Shown piece after piece: positions 50,662 to 59,677 of a stretch of 64,000 nt of DNA. This DNA is from CAYUVH01 sp964448135 (lineage in GTDB: Bacteria > Verrucomicrobiota > Verrucomicrobiia > Limisphaerales > UBA8199). Within the stretch, counting starts at the first letter, position 1. Every line of letters begins with the position of its first letter. The stretch spans positions 1 to 64,000 of the forward strand of contig CAYUVH010000049.1 of the NCBI GenBank assembly GCA_964448135.1, in the 5' to 3' direction. Below the pieces are notes generated by a model. That model ran no database searches. It was given only the letters and a program-made list of their open reading frames with translations, and was not told the origin of the DNA. Made by a program: the position numbers and the translations under genes.

Positions 50662-51081
50662 ATGAGCGCATTATCTGATTTTTACTTGGCCGACCCCCAG
50701 CACGCGAAGGACTACGACGTTGATCAAAAGTGTCCCGACATCGACCGTGCTCAATACAAGGGCATGACGCCGCTTGAACTTTCCATTCTTTGGGCGATCA
50801 CGCAGAAGAAGGAATGGGCCGACTCGATGATGGATGAATTCTCCGAGATACTGGTTGTGGACGGCGGCCAGCGACTGATCTATCAGGTCCCTACAGCGGC
50901 GGTTGAGCACTTCGCAACTCTGACTGGAGGTGAGATCGCTTCCGCGGCGGTCGCCTGGGCTCAGACTGAAGAACTTTCGTGCGACCCTGGGGACGTCCAG
51001 CCGGTGATCGAAGAGATTGTCCGATTGTCGAAAAGAGGGCTGGAGACAAATCGTAAACTTTACCTCTGGATTTCTGTATGA
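50662..51081 (+). CDS. Hypothetical cytoplasmic protein
   Basis: A 139-residue acidic protein with no signal peptide and several predicted helices: MTPLELSILWAITQKKEW, VEHFATLTGGEIASAAVAW, VIEEIVRLSKRGLETNRK. The size and acidic helical character would suit a small immunity-type or YfbM-like protein, but there is no toxin gene beside it and I do not recognise a family. Confidence 0.65.
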   Translation: MSALSDFYLADPQHAKDYDVDQKCPDIDRAQYKGMTPLELSILWAITQKKEWADSMMDEFSEILVVDGGQRLIYQVPTAAVEHFATLTGGEIASAAVAWAQTEELSCDPGDVQPVIEEIVRLSKRGLETNRKLYLWISV

Positions 51082-51200
51082 TGCTTCTTTGGAACCCTAT
51101 GGGGCAGGACTCAGAAAAAATAGCGGCCAGAACATTTCCGTTCGCGCGTTTTGCATTCCATGCGGTTAACTAACAGGAATGCCTCCAAGTCCAATACCCC

Positions 51201-51554
51201 ATGTCAACGTTTCTGCAATGGCTGCTCATCGTGGTCTGCGCGACCGGAGTCCTTATTGCCTTGTGCCCATTCATTGCCTGGGCGGAAGACCGCGCCACAC
51301 GGCGCGCTCACCGGCGATTCGAATCCTGGCACTGCCCCATGTGTGGGGGTGAGTTTGGCCCACAGGAGCAGTGCTCCATGTGGCAGTGTCGTGCCTTGCG
51401 CTCGAGTCCGGAATTTTGGCGTGTCTTCACTCGGCGAGAGGTTACTACCACCGGCCCGACGCTTCACTGTCCGGTCTGCCGGCAGAGTTTCCCGATGGAA
51501 GCGGATGGGCGTAAGCGTCGCGACCATGAAACGACCGATGACAATGGATCGTAA
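51201..51554 (+). CDS. Membrane-anchored zinc-ribbon-like protein
   Basis: A 117-residue protein. One transmembrane helix occupies residues ~3-27 (FLQWLLIVVCATGVLIALCP). A basic stretch follows, then two Cys-pair knuckles, CPMCGG (~45-50) and CPVCRQ (~90-95), with extra Cys at ~58 and ~63, suggesting one structural zinc site. No known family. Preceded by a 119-nt gap without a clear ribosome site. Confidence 0.6.
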   Translation: MSTFLQWLLIVVCATGVLIALCPFIAWAEDRATRRAHRRFESWHCPMCGGEFGPQEQCSMWQCRALRSSPEFWRVFTRREVTTTGPTLHCPVCRQSFPMEADGRKRRDHETTDDNGS

Positions 51555-51678
51555 CTAAAGGCGGACTGATCAGTTTATTCGGAGGCAAATACGGCATTTC
51601 GTCCAAGTGTGGCAGCGGGAACGTCCTGTCGGCTGCTCCCAAACTGGATGGTTTCAAGCCGGAATGAGTGTTTCTGAA

Positions 51679-52779
51679 CTATTTTCCGCCAAGACCTGCT
51701 AAGAGAAATATGAGGTAGGCCAGTACAAGGAAGGCCCCCATCCAACGGGGCAGCCGCGCGCCGAAGGCGACGCACAAGAAGTGGACGAGCGCCGCGATGA
51801 ACAGAAGCCAGAGCGAGGCCAGGTAGAAGTGAGAGACTTTGATGGATTGGAAGAGGGCGACGACGCCGACAGAGAGCGGGATGCTGACATGACCATCGCC
51901 AACCTGTGAGGAATAGACGACTTCGGGGCGGCCCTTCCAACCGTAGTAGAAGGCGATGAGGGCGTTCGGCAGGACCATCAGCCAGCCGCTGAGCCAGCCG
52001 AGGTGTGCGCTGACGAATCCGCCGCGGTGTTCGACCCAGTTGACGAGCCAGTCAGTGCTGACGTAGATGCCGAATGCGCCGATGCCCAGTAGGAGAATTT
52101 CGAAAATGAGTTTCAAGCCGAAGGAGCGGCCCGAACGGACGTTGGTCTTGAGCACTTCGAACACGTGGAAGCATTGCCAGAAAAGAAAGACGCCGATGAG
52201 AATGAGGCCGTCGTTGAAATCGAGCCGGCCATCCCGCGCAGTCGCCCACAACACGCCAGTGAAGAACATCGCGGCGGCGATGGTGAGGAGCAGGGAAAGG
52301 CGGTTTATTTCGTGGGTCTGATTGGCAGGCTTGGTTTTTTTGCCTTTCGACGCGGGCATGAGATTCATGCCCCAAAGCAACGCGACCAGGCCCAGGACGA
52401 GGGTGAGATTGGTGACGTTGTTGACGAGGGCGTTGGTCAGGACGTCGGCGCCGTTATCGCGGCTGGCGCCGAGGAGGAAGGCGAAGGCGAGGTTGCCCAG
52501 CCCGGAACAGTAGGGCATGACAAGCGTGCCGAGCACCGTGCCTTCGAAGCCGTCGGCGGAAAGCGCTTCGAGCCGCCAGATCATAAGGAGGGACGACACC
52601 AGGAAGATGGCGACGAACCACCACGGCGCGGCGGCGCCGGTGCTCTCGACCCAATGGACGAAGGCTTTCAGAGGGCAGGTATTGAAGTTCAGAATCGGAA
52701 AGGTGGAAATGGCAAAGTGTGGCAAAGTTCCAAATTCCAGGGGCCAGGTCGCATGGAAGCTGCAAGAACCAAGGACCAA
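51679..52779 (-). CDS. Calcium/sodium exchanger-like (CaCA) membrane protein
   Basis: A membrane protein of up to 366 residues with about ten hydrophobic segments in two inverted halves. The first has WWFVAIFLVSSLLMIWRL and GTVLGTLVMPYCSGLGNLAF with NALVNNVTNLTLVLGLVALL. The second has WLSGWLMVLPNALIAFYYGW. The alpha-repeat motifs are weaker than in classical exchangers. The start is uncertain: TTG at 52779 or 52725, or CTG at 52671, all lie before TM1, and the first ATG (52584) would cut it. The region coding the first ~35 residues overlaps a short-word repeat, so the shortest version starting near 52671 is favoured. Confidence 0.75.
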   Translation of the reverse strand: MVLGSCSFHATWPLEFGTLPHFAISTFPILNFNTCPLKAFVHWVESTGAAAPWWFVAIFLVSSLLMIWRLEALSADGFEGTVLGTLVMPYCSGLGNLAFAFLLGASRDNGADVLTNALVNNVTNLTLVLGLVALLWGMNLMPASKGKKTKPANQTHEINRLSLLLTIAAAMFFTGVLWATARDGRLDFNDGLILIGVFLFWQCFHVFEVLKTNVRSGRSFGLKLIFEILLLGIGAFGIYVSTDWLVNWVEHRGGFVSAHLGWLSGWLMVLPNALIAFYYGWKGRPEVVYSSQVGDGHVSIPLSVGVVALFQSIKVSHFYLASLWLLFIAALVHFLCVAFGARLPRWMGAFLVLAYLIFLLAGLGGK

Positions 52780-52818
52780 CGACCAGGTGTCAGGGAAACA
52801 TCAAGCTCCAAGCTCTCG
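52681..52818. repeat. Degenerate short-word region
   Basis: Related short words recur: GGCAAAGTGTGGCAAAGTTCC, then AAGGACCAACGACCAGG and ATCAAGCTCCAAGCTC. It overlaps the putative 5' end of the exchanger gene. Confidence 0.45.
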
Positions 52819-52856
52819 GGGCGCATTTGGTCCCTGTCCTTGACTTCTTCTGCTTT

Positions 52857-52975
52857 TCATCCCGAAGGGATGACAGAAGGTAGCCGGTCGGTCGTTCCGA
52901 GGCCTTTGCGAGGAACGACCACCGGATACCGCATCGCGTTTTCCATGCATCCGAAAAGGATGCCACCTCTTCTCC
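52857..52975. repeat. REP-like multi-hairpin element
   Basis: CATCC-CGAA-GGGATG, then CGGTCGGTCGTTCC pairing with GGAACGACCACCG across a 13-nt loop, then GCATCC-GAAAA-GGATGC. It fills the gap between the divergent exchanger and esterase genes. Confidence 0.7.
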
Positions 52976-53071
52976 GCATAAGAGCAAACCCAAGGCGCAC
53001 CTGGCCCCCGGGCTCAGCACACGAACAGGCTTGCCTCGCGAAACACGATTTGGTTACTAGGCGTGAACTCT

Positions 53072-55102
53072 ATGCACCCCCAAAAATGTCGGATTGCCTG
53101 CTGGCTGCTTCCATTTTTGTGCGTCGGGTGTCTGGCTGCACCGCCCGGAGTCAAGGATTTGAACACGCCTCGGGAGTTTCCCCAGATCGGTACAGTGGAG
53201 GAATGGAAGCACCGCGCGAAGGACATCCAGGAACAGGTGCTGGTGAGTTGCGGACTTTGGCCGCTGCCGGAGAAGACGCCACTGAATGCGCACATTTCAG
53301 GTAAGATTGAGCGCGAAGGGTACACCATCGAGAATGTTTACTTTGAGACGTATCCCGGATTCTTTCTGGCCGGGAATCTTTACCGGCCATCGGGCAAAGG
53401 GAAGGGACCGTTTCCAGCGGTGCTGAATCCGCATGGGCATTGGCAGGGAGGCCGACTGGAGCGGAAAGATGAAGGCAGCGTGGTCGCGCGTTGCGTCAGC
53501 TTCGCGCGGCAGGGCATGGTTGCCTTCGCCTACGACATGGCCGGATACAACGACACGCGCTTCGCCGACTCATCCACAAATCTCTCCGTGGACATCGTCC
53601 ATCGTCAGTTCGCGACGAATCACGCGGATCAGTTGTGGAATATCAGCCTGATGGGATTGCAGACGTGGAACAGCATCCGGGCCCTCGATTTTTTGGTGGC
53701 GCTGCCGGATGTGGATAAAAAGCGGTTGGCGTGCACCGGCGCCTCCGGCGGCGGCACGCAGACGTTCATGCTTGGGGCGGCGGACGACCGGCTCGCGGCG
53801 CAAGCGCCGGTGGTGATGGTGTCGCACATCATGCAGGGAGGCTGCTGGTGTGAGAATGCGCCGGGCTTGCGCGTGGAGTATTCCAATATGGAAATTGCAG
53901 CTGCAGCAGCGCCCCGGCCGCAGATGTTAGTGGCGGCGACGGGCGATTGGACCAAGAGCACGCTGACGATTGAAGGTCCCGGGATTGCGCATGCGTACGA
54001 GCTTCTCAAAGCCTCCGAAAAGTTTCGTTACGTGAGATTTGATTTCGGTCACAACTATAATCGTACGAGCCGAGAGGCCGTGTACGGTTGGTTTGATCAT
54101 TGGTTGCTGAAGAGGCCGTTGGCCGATTCGGTGCCGGAAGCGCCTTTTACCCAGGAGCCGGACGCGATGCTTCAAGTGTTTTCTGATGGCAGGCTGCCTG
54201 CGGGAGCGCTCACAATGGCGCAATTTGAGGACTCGCTAAAGAAACAGCACCAGCGCCAATGGGAGGCACTTGCGCCTCGAGACAAGGGGAGCTTGAAGAA
54301 ATATCAGAGCGCAATGCTTCCCGCGTGGCGGCATACGTTACAGGTCGCGTCTCCGGACGGACGGGCAATCATGCAGACCAGCGGGTGGAAGAAGTTTGAA
54401 GGCATGGTCTATTCGCAAATGAGCATCTCGCGACTCGGCGAAAACCGAACTAATGTGGCGTCCTACTGGGCGCCGCTGAATCTTGTGACGAATCCCTCGC
54501 CACGGATCGTGGTTCTGGCGCGGGAGGGAGGTGATCCGGCCGACAACAGCACGACGGAAAAGCCCTCTGCCCTGGCCTCGCGTCTGGTGCGAAATGGCTT
54601 CGCCGTTTTGGAGATTGAAGGGCTCATCAGCGAGCCCGCTACATCCAATCAATTCGCAAGTTTCTACACCACCTATAACCGCACATTGCTCCAGGATCGT
54701 GTACGCGATCTTGTCACCGTATGTTCGGTCGCGCGCTCGGCGGATCCTCGAATTTCATTTCGTGTGCTGCTGGCTGGCAGCGGTCGAGCCGGACTCTGGG
54801 CATTGTTGGCGGCACCCGGGGCGGATGCGGTGGCGGCGGACTGCGCCGGCATCAATACCTGGGACGAAGCGACTTTGCTCGAACCCGCCCTGTTTTGTCC
54901 TGGCTTATTGTGTCTGGGCGGTTTTGAGGGAGTTGCGCTGCTGGCGGCACCACATCCATTACTATTGTACAATATCGGAAAGGGCTTTCGGGCCGATCGG
55001 GTTGAGGCTGGCTACGAGGCGGCGAAGGCGAAGGACAAGCTGCGGTTTGATGCGAAACATTTGGATGACGATGCTTTGGTTGAGAGGTTGAAACACTTGT
55101 GA
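53072..55102 (+). CDS. Exported alpha/beta-hydrolase, acetylxylan-esterase-like
   Basis: A 676-residue exported protein. The signal sequence ends near VGCLAA with a Cys that could be lipidated. The alpha/beta-hydrolase core at ~95-330 has FPAVLNPHGHWQGG as the oxyanion region, the nucleophile elbow CTGASGGGTQTF and the catalytic His in FDFGHNYNRTSR. The ~330 residues beyond form a second, degenerate hydrolase-like half (RVLLAGSGRAGLWALLA). Probably deacetylates or de-esterifies plant polysaccharide. An ATG at 53072 (MHPQKCRIAC) is preferred to an in-frame GTG at 53063. Confidence 0.83.
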   Translation: MHPQKCRIACWLLPFLCVGCLAAPPGVKDLNTPREFPQIGTVEEWKHRAKDIQEQVLVSCGLWPLPEKTPLNAHISGKIEREGYTIENVYFETYPGFFLAGNLYRPSGKGKGPFPAVLNPHGHWQGGRLERKDEGSVVARCVSFARQGMVAFAYDMAGYNDTRFADSSTNLSVDIVHRQFATNHADQLWNISLMGLQTWNSIRALDFLVALPDVDKKRLACTGASGGGTQTFMLGAADDRLAAQAPVVMVSHIMQGGCWCENAPGLRVEYSNMEIAAAAAPRPQMLVAATGDWTKSTLTIEGPGIAHAYELLKASEKFRYVRFDFGHNYNRTSREAVYGWFDHWLLKRPLADSVPEAPFTQEPDAMLQVFSDGRLPAGALTMAQFEDSLKKQHQRQWEALAPRDKGSLKKYQSAMLPAWRHTLQVASPDGRAIMQTSGWKKFEGMVYSQMSISRLGENRTNVASYWAPLNLVTNPSPRIVVLAREGGDPADNSTTEKPSALASRLVRNGFAVLEIEGLISEPATSNQFASFYTTYNRTLLQDRVRDLVTVCSVARSADPRISFRVLLAGSGRAGLWALLAAPGADAVAADCAGINTWDEATLLEPALFCPGLLCLGGFEGVALLAAPHPLLLYNIGKGFRADRVEAGYEAAKAKDKLRFDAKHLDDDALVERLKHL

Positions 55103-55211
55103 AACCCTTGAAAATAAAGGGGCTTTTAAGCACGTTCCGTTCAATCCCGGAACGCGCATCGGGAATCATCCCGGTTGCAATATCACAAATCCGGCTTATG
55201 CTCCGCCGCGA

Positions 55212-56090
55212 ATGAAAGGTATTATCCTGGCCGGTGGTGCGGGCTCGCGCCTGTTTCCGCTCACGTTGGTGGCGAGCAAACAGCTCCAGCCGGTCTATGA
55301 CAAACCGATGGTCTATTACCCGCTGACCACCCTCATCGAGGGCGGCGTCCGGGAATTCTGTCTCATTTCCACACCGCAGGACCTGCCGAGGTTCAGGCAA
55401 TTGCTCGGCGACGGCACGGCCTGGGGGCTCACGATTGATTATCGCGAGCAGGCCAAGCCGCAGGGTATCGCGCAGGCGTTTCACATCGCGGACTCATTCA
55501 TCGGCAAGGACGCGGTGACGCTGATCCTCGGCGACAACGTTTTTTACGGCGGCGACAGTTTTCAGCGCGCGTTCACGGATTTCAAATCCGGCGCCACGAT
55601 CTTCGGCTATCACGTAAATGACCCCGAGCGCTACGGCGTGGTGGAATTCAACGCGGAAGGCCAGGCGATGTCCATTGAGGAAAAGCCCAAGCAACCCAAG
55701 AGCAATTACGCGGTGCCGGGTCTGTATATCTACGACAATTCAATCGTCGAGGTGGCGCGGAATTTGAAGCCCTCGGCCCGCGGCGAATTGGAAATCACGG
55801 ATGTCAACGTCGAGTATCTCCGGCGCAAGCAACTGCGGGTCCATCGGCTGGGGCGCGGTTTCGCGTGGCTCGATGCCGGCACGAGCAGCAGTTTGCATGA
55901 AGCTTCCGCGTATGTGCAAACGATCGAGAAGCGGCAGGGCATCAAGATCGGCTGCCCGGAAGAGGCTGCGTTCCGTCGCGGCTTCCTGTCGCTGGATCAA
56001 TTTGTGGCGCTGGCGGAGAAGATGCCGCGCTGCGAATATCGCGATTATCTGACCGAGGTCGTCGCCGAAGCCCGGCGGCTTGCAAAGTAA
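55212..56090 (+). CDS. rmlA: Glucose-1-phosphate thymidylyltransferase
   Basis: A 292-residue enzyme that makes dTDP-glucose, the first step of dTDP-L-rhamnose synthesis. The nucleotide-binding motif GGAGSRLFPLT lies at 8-18, followed by SKQLQPVYDKPMVYYPL. ILGDNVFYGG (~106-115) is the metal-binding Asp segment. FAWLDAGTSSSLHEAS (~217-232) is the allosteric/C-terminal block. The length is canonical. First gene of a four-gene rml operon. rmlC follows 24 nt downstream. Confidence 0.97.
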   Translation: MKGIILAGGAGSRLFPLTLVASKQLQPVYDKPMVYYPLTTLIEGGVREFCLISTPQDLPRFRQLLGDGTAWGLTIDYREQAKPQGIAQAFHIADSFIGKDAVTLILGDNVFYGGDSFQRAFTDFKSGATIFGYHVNDPERYGVVEFNAEGQAMSIEEKPKQPKSNYAVPGLYIYDNSIVEVARNLKPSARGELEITDVNVEYLRRKQLRVHRLGRGFAWLDAGTSSSLHEASAYVQTIEKRQGIKIGCPEEAAFRRGFLSLDQFVALAEKMPRCEYRDYLTEVVAEARRLAK

Positions 56091-56114
56091 GCCTGTCCAG
56101 GCATTTTCAGGCGC

Positions 56115-56663
56115 ATGAACGTCATCCGCCCCGAGATTCCGGGTTTGCTGGTCATCGAACCGAAGGTGTTCGGCGATGCGCGCGGGTTCTTTCTCGAGTC
56201 CTACAATCAGAAGCGCTACGAGGACGCCGGCTTGGCGGCGCATTTCGTGCAGGACAATCTTTCGTTTTCACGCCGCGGCATTCTGCGCGGGATGCATTTC
56301 CAGAATCCGAACGCGCAGGGCAAGCTGCTGCAGGTGCTGCAAGGAGAAGTTTTCGACGTGGCGGTCGATATTCGGCGTAGCTCCCCGACCTTCGGCAAGT
56401 GGTTTGGGCTGATTCTGTCGGCGGAGAACAAGAAGCAGTTCTTTGTGCCGCCGGGGTTTGCGCATGGATTCGCTGTGCTGAGCGAGACGGCGCTGTTTTT
56501 CTACAAGTGCACGGAGCTGTATTCGCCCAAGGATGAAGTCGCGATTCGCTGGGACGATCCCGACATCGGTATCAAATGGCCGATTGAGTCGCCGCAGCTT
56601 TCCGAACGCGACAGCAAAGCGCTTCGGTTGAAAGACGTCCCCGCGGACAAACTTTTCCCCTAA
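56115..56663 (+). CDS. rmlC: dTDP-4-dehydrorhamnose 3,5-epimerase
   Basis: A 182-residue cupin epimerase converting dTDP-4-keto-6-deoxyglucose to dTDP-4-keto-L-rhamnose. DARGFFLESYNQKRY is at ~20-34, FVQDNLSFSRRGILRGMHFQ at ~44-63 with the catalytic His, and VPPGFAHGFAVLSETA further on. Length and motifs are canonical. Its TAA stop overlaps the rmlD ATG by one base. Confidence 0.97.
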   Translation: MNVIRPEIPGLLVIEPKVFGDARGFFLESYNQKRYEDAGLAAHFVQDNLSFSRRGILRGMHFQNPNAQGKLLQVLQGEVFDVAVDIRRSSPTFGKWFGLILSAENKKQFFVPPGFAHGFAVLSETALFFYKCTELYSPKDEVAIRWDDPDIGIKWPIESPQLSERDSKALRLKDVPADKLFP

Positions 56664-57541
56664 TGGAACAGCCTCGCATATTGCTCATCGGTAAAGTCGG
56701 CCAGGTCGGCTGGGAGTTGCGTCGAACGCTGGCCTCGCTGGGCTCGATCACCTGTGTTGATTTTCCCGAGATTGATCTCACCAATCCGGATTCGATTCGC
56801 CAACACGTACGTGATGCGAAACCGCAAGTGGTGATCAACGCCGCCGCTTACACGGCCGTGGACAAGGCGGAGACGGATACCGATCGCGCGATGCAGATCA
56901 ATGGCACCGCTCCGGGGATCCTGGCTGAAGAGTCGAAGAAGCTGGGCGCGTGGGTGGTGCACTATTCAACGGACTATATTTTCGAGGGCAATAAGACAAC
57001 GCCCTACGTCGAAACGGACAAACCCAATCCGCAGGGCGCATACGGGCGGACGAAGCTGGCCGGCGATCAGGCCGTGGAGCAGGTAGGAGGCAAACATCTC
57101 ATCTTCCGATTGTGCTGGGTTTACGGCGCGCGCGGGCAGAATTTCATGCTCACCATGATGCGGCTGGCGCGCGAGCGCGACAAAATGCGCGTGGTGAAGG
57201 ATCAGTTTGGATGTCCCACGTGGTCGCGCATGATCGCGGAAACCACGTCGCTGGCTTTGAAGCAAACGCTGGCGGCGAAGGACAATCAGTCGCTCAGTGG
57301 CGCTTATCACCTGGCGGCCTCCGGCAGCACGAGCTGGCACGGGTTTGCGCAGGCGATCATTGACACGATGCCGGCGGAGTCGAAGAAATGCCGCGAGGTG
57401 GAGGGGATTACGTCCGCGGAATATCCCACGCCCACGAAGAGACCGGCATATTCCGTGCTGTCTTGCGAGAAGTTGCAGCGGACTTTCGGCCTGAAATTGC
57501 CTGATTGGAAAGACAGCCTGCTGCAGGTCGTCGAAGCTTAG
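56663..57541 (+). CDS. rmlD: dTDP-4-dehydrorhamnose reductase
   Basis: A 292-residue extended SDR that reduces the keto sugar to dTDP-L-rhamnose with NAD(P)H. ILLIGKVGQVGWELRR (~5-20) replaces the usual GxxGQxG. NAAAYTAVDKAE (~61-72), the STDYIFEGNK block (~102-111) and the catalytic YGRTK (~128-132) are all present. Translationally coupled to rmlC. rmlB follows 9 nt later. Confidence 0.97.
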   Translation: MEQPRILLIGKVGQVGWELRRTLASLGSITCVDFPEIDLTNPDSIRQHVRDAKPQVVINAAAYTAVDKAETDTDRAMQINGTAPGILAEESKKLGAWVVHYSTDYIFEGNKTTPYVETDKPNPQGAYGRTKLAGDQAVEQVGGKHLIFRLCWVYGARGQNFMLTMMRLARERDKMRVVKDQFGCPTWSRMIAETTSLALKQTLAAKDNQSLSGAYHLAASGSTSWHGFAQAIIDTMPAESKKCREVEGITSAEYPTPTKRPAYSVLSCEKLQRTFGLKLPDWKDSLLQVVEA

Positions 57542-57550
57542 ATCGAAAAC

Positions 57551-58591
57551 ATGAAACTACTCCTCACTGGCGGCGCCGGATTCATCGGCTCGAACGTCAT
57601 CCATCACATCATCGGCCGTCCCGAGATCGAGAAGCTCGTGAATCTGGATTGCCTGACGTACGCCGGGCATCTCGGCAATCTCGAGGGCGTTTCGAAAAAC
57701 CCGAAGTATGTTTTCGAAAAGGTGGACATTCGCGACAAGAACGCCGTTCTGGCCGTGGTGCAAAAGTATGGCATCACGCATGTGATGCACCTCGCGGCCG
57801 AGTCGCACGTGGATCGTTCCATCACGGGACCGGGAGATTTTGTTTCGACCAACGTCGTGGGAACTTTCAACCTGCTCGAGGCGTGTCGCTCCTGCTGGAT
57901 GGATGCGCCGCACAAGCTGAAGGCCGGATTCGAAAAGTCGAAGTTTCATCACGTCTCCACGGACGAAGTTTACGGCAGCCTGGGTGACACGGGACTCTTC
58001 ACGGAGACCACGCCCTACGCGCCGAACTCGCCTTACTCGGCGAGCAAGGCCTCCAGCGACATGTTCGTGCGCGCGTATTTCCACACCTACGGTCTCCCCT
58101 CGGTGATCACGAATTGCTCTAACAACTACGGGCCGCTGCAATTCCCGGAGAAGCTGATTCCGGTCATCATCCAGAATCTCCTCGCCCGCAAGCCGCTGCC
58201 AATTTACGGCGACGGCATGAATGTTCGTGATTGGCTTTATGTCCGCGATCATGCCGAAGCGCTCTGGCAGGTCATCACGCGCGGCAAGCTGGGCGACACC
58301 TACAATATCGGCGGCCACAACGAATGGGCGAACATCAAGATTGTGGAATTGATGTGCGATCTGGTGGACGAAATGGCGCCGCAGCTCGGCGGCAATTCGC
58401 GCAAGCTGATGACCTTCGTAAAGGACCGGCCCGGGCATGACCGGCGATATGCGATCGACGCGTCGAAAATCCAGCGCGAACTAGGCTGGGTGCCGGCGCA
58501 CAAATTCGAGGAAGGCATCCGCGAGACGGTGCGTTGGTACTTGGACAATCAGCCCTGGGTAAGCCAGGTGTTGAAGGACAAGGGGAAGTAG
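57551..58591 (+). CDS. rmlB: dTDP-glucose 4,6-dehydratase
   Basis: A 346-residue extended SDR making dTDP-4-keto-6-deoxyglucose. TGGAGFIGSN (~6-15) is the NAD motif, HLAAESHVDRSI (~81-92) the family block and VSTDEVYGSLG (~136-146) the catalytic Thr/Asp/Glu segment. YSASKASSD (~163-171) supplies Tyr and Lys. RDWLYVRDHAEALW is the substrate site. Last gene of rmlACDB. A foldback repeat starts 9 nt after its stop. Confidence 0.97.
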   Translation: MKLLLTGGAGFIGSNVIHHIIGRPEIEKLVNLDCLTYAGHLGNLEGVSKNPKYVFEKVDIRDKNAVLAVVQKYGITHVMHLAAESHVDRSITGPGDFVSTNVVGTFNLLEACRSCWMDAPHKLKAGFEKSKFHHVSTDEVYGSLGDTGLFTETTPYAPNSPYSASKASSDMFVRAYFHTYGLPSVITNCSNNYGPLQFPEKLIPVIIQNLLARKPLPIYGDGMNVRDWLYVRDHAEALWQVITRGKLGDTYNIGGHNEWANIKIVELMCDLVDEMAPQLGGNSRKLMTFVKDRPGHDRRYAIDASKIQRELGWVPAHKFEEGIRETVRWYLDNQPWVSQVLKDKGK

Positions 58592-58600
58592 TCTTTTGTT

Positions 58601-58685
58601 CGTAGCAGCCGACGTAAGGAGGCTCTAAAATCGAACGCGTTTGGCGCGGACGACGAGATGGAGCCTCCTCACGTCGCCCGCTACG
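58601..58685. repeat. Foldback repeat, family F copy 3
   Basis: CGTAGCAGCCGACGTAAGGA then GGCTC pairs with GAGCC, TCCTCACGTCG and CGCTACG at the far end. The loop contains ATCGAACGCGT, shared with copy 2. It lies between the convergent ends of rmlB and the ArsR-methyltransferase gene. Confidence 0.85.
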
Positions 58686-58691
58686 GAGTGA

Positions 58692-59621
58692 TTACTTTTG
58701 CCCCGCCGCCAGGATCGTTTCAAAGTGCGGTGGGTTTTCTTCGCGGGCGACGATGTTGATCTCGATGCGCTTGAAGCCGGGGGTTTCGAGCCACTTGTGC
58801 AGGTCGCTCTCCGCAAACCCCGGCCAGCGGTCGCCATATAAATCGTGCGCCTTCGTGAAGGTGTGCTTCGCCAGATCAAGAATCATGATCTGACCTTCGG
58901 GTCGCAGCATGCGATGGCCGGCGGCGATCGCTCGCGCTGGGTCTTCGGCATGGTGCAAGGCCTGGCTCAGGATCACGACGTCCACGCTGTTCGATTCAAT
59001 CGGCGGATTAACGAGGTCGCCCAGCCGAAACTCCAGGTTCTTGAGTCCGTTCTTCTTCGCCTTCGCTGCGCCGAAAGCGACAATCTTTTCGGAGTTATCC
59101 ACCGCTATTACCTTCTTGCATCGGCGAGCCAACAGTTCGCTAAGCAAACCTTCGCCCGAGCCCAAATCGGCCACGACCAGCGGCGGGATCATCCGCAACA
59201 ACAAGTGTCCGAACGCCTGCCACGACCGGCCGGGGCCATACACACGGTCGAAACGTCCGGCGACCTGGTTGAAATAAAGCTGATCCTGTTCGCTGCGGCG
59301 ATTGACGATGCGGCGCAGGTTGATTTGGTCGCCGCTGTGATCGGGAAGCTCAACCGCGCCTCGCAGGGCAAGTTGGCGGATCTCGGCGGGGGCGCCGGTA
59401 GCGGCGGTGTTGAGCCGGTAAAAGGTCCGTTTGCCTTCGCGGCGGGACTCAACGAGTCCGGCGTCCTGCAGCAATCCGAGGTGCGTGGAAATGCGCGACT
59501 GGCCCAGGCGCGTGATTTCCTGGAGTTCGTTTACCGACAACTCGTCCTTCTCCAGCAACGCGACAATTCGCAGGCGTGTGGCGTCGGACAATACGCGCAG
59601 GGATTTGAGCGTGGGGGTCAT
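58692..59621 (-). CDS. ArsR-type HTH fused to SAM methyltransferase domain, SahR-like
   Basis: A 309-residue regulator. The N-terminal ArsR winged helix (1-75) has LSDATRLRIVALLEKDELSV and TRLGQSRISTHLGLLQDAGL, without the metal-binding Cys motif of classical ArsR. The C-terminal class I methyltransferase-like domain (~145-265) has VVADLGSGEGLLSELLARR (motif I), IAVDNSEKIV and LEFRLGDLVN. This fusion next to SAM-cycle genes is the hallmark I associate with SahR-type regulators that sense S-adenosylhomocysteine. metK and ahcY lie 1.3 kb away with an inverted repeat on the metK promoter. The function is inferred. Confidence 0.8.
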   Translation of the reverse strand: MTPTLKSLRVLSDATRLRIVALLEKDELSVNELQEITRLGQSRISTHLGLLQDAGLVESRREGKRTFYRLNTAATGAPAEIRQLALRGAVELPDHSGDQINLRRIVNRRSEQDQLYFNQVAGRFDRVYGPGRSWQAFGHLLLRMIPPLVVADLGSGEGLLSELLARRCKKVIAVDNSEKIVAFGAAKAKKNGLKNLEFRLGDLVNPPIESNSVDVVILSQALHHAEDPARAIAAGHRMLRPEGQIMILDLAKHTFTKAHDLYGDRWPGFAESDLHKWLETPGFKRIEINIVAREENPPHFETILAAGQK

Positions 59622-59677
59622 GATGGGATTGGTCGCACGGGCTTAATCTGGCGAAATGGCAATAAAGTCTCAAGCCC

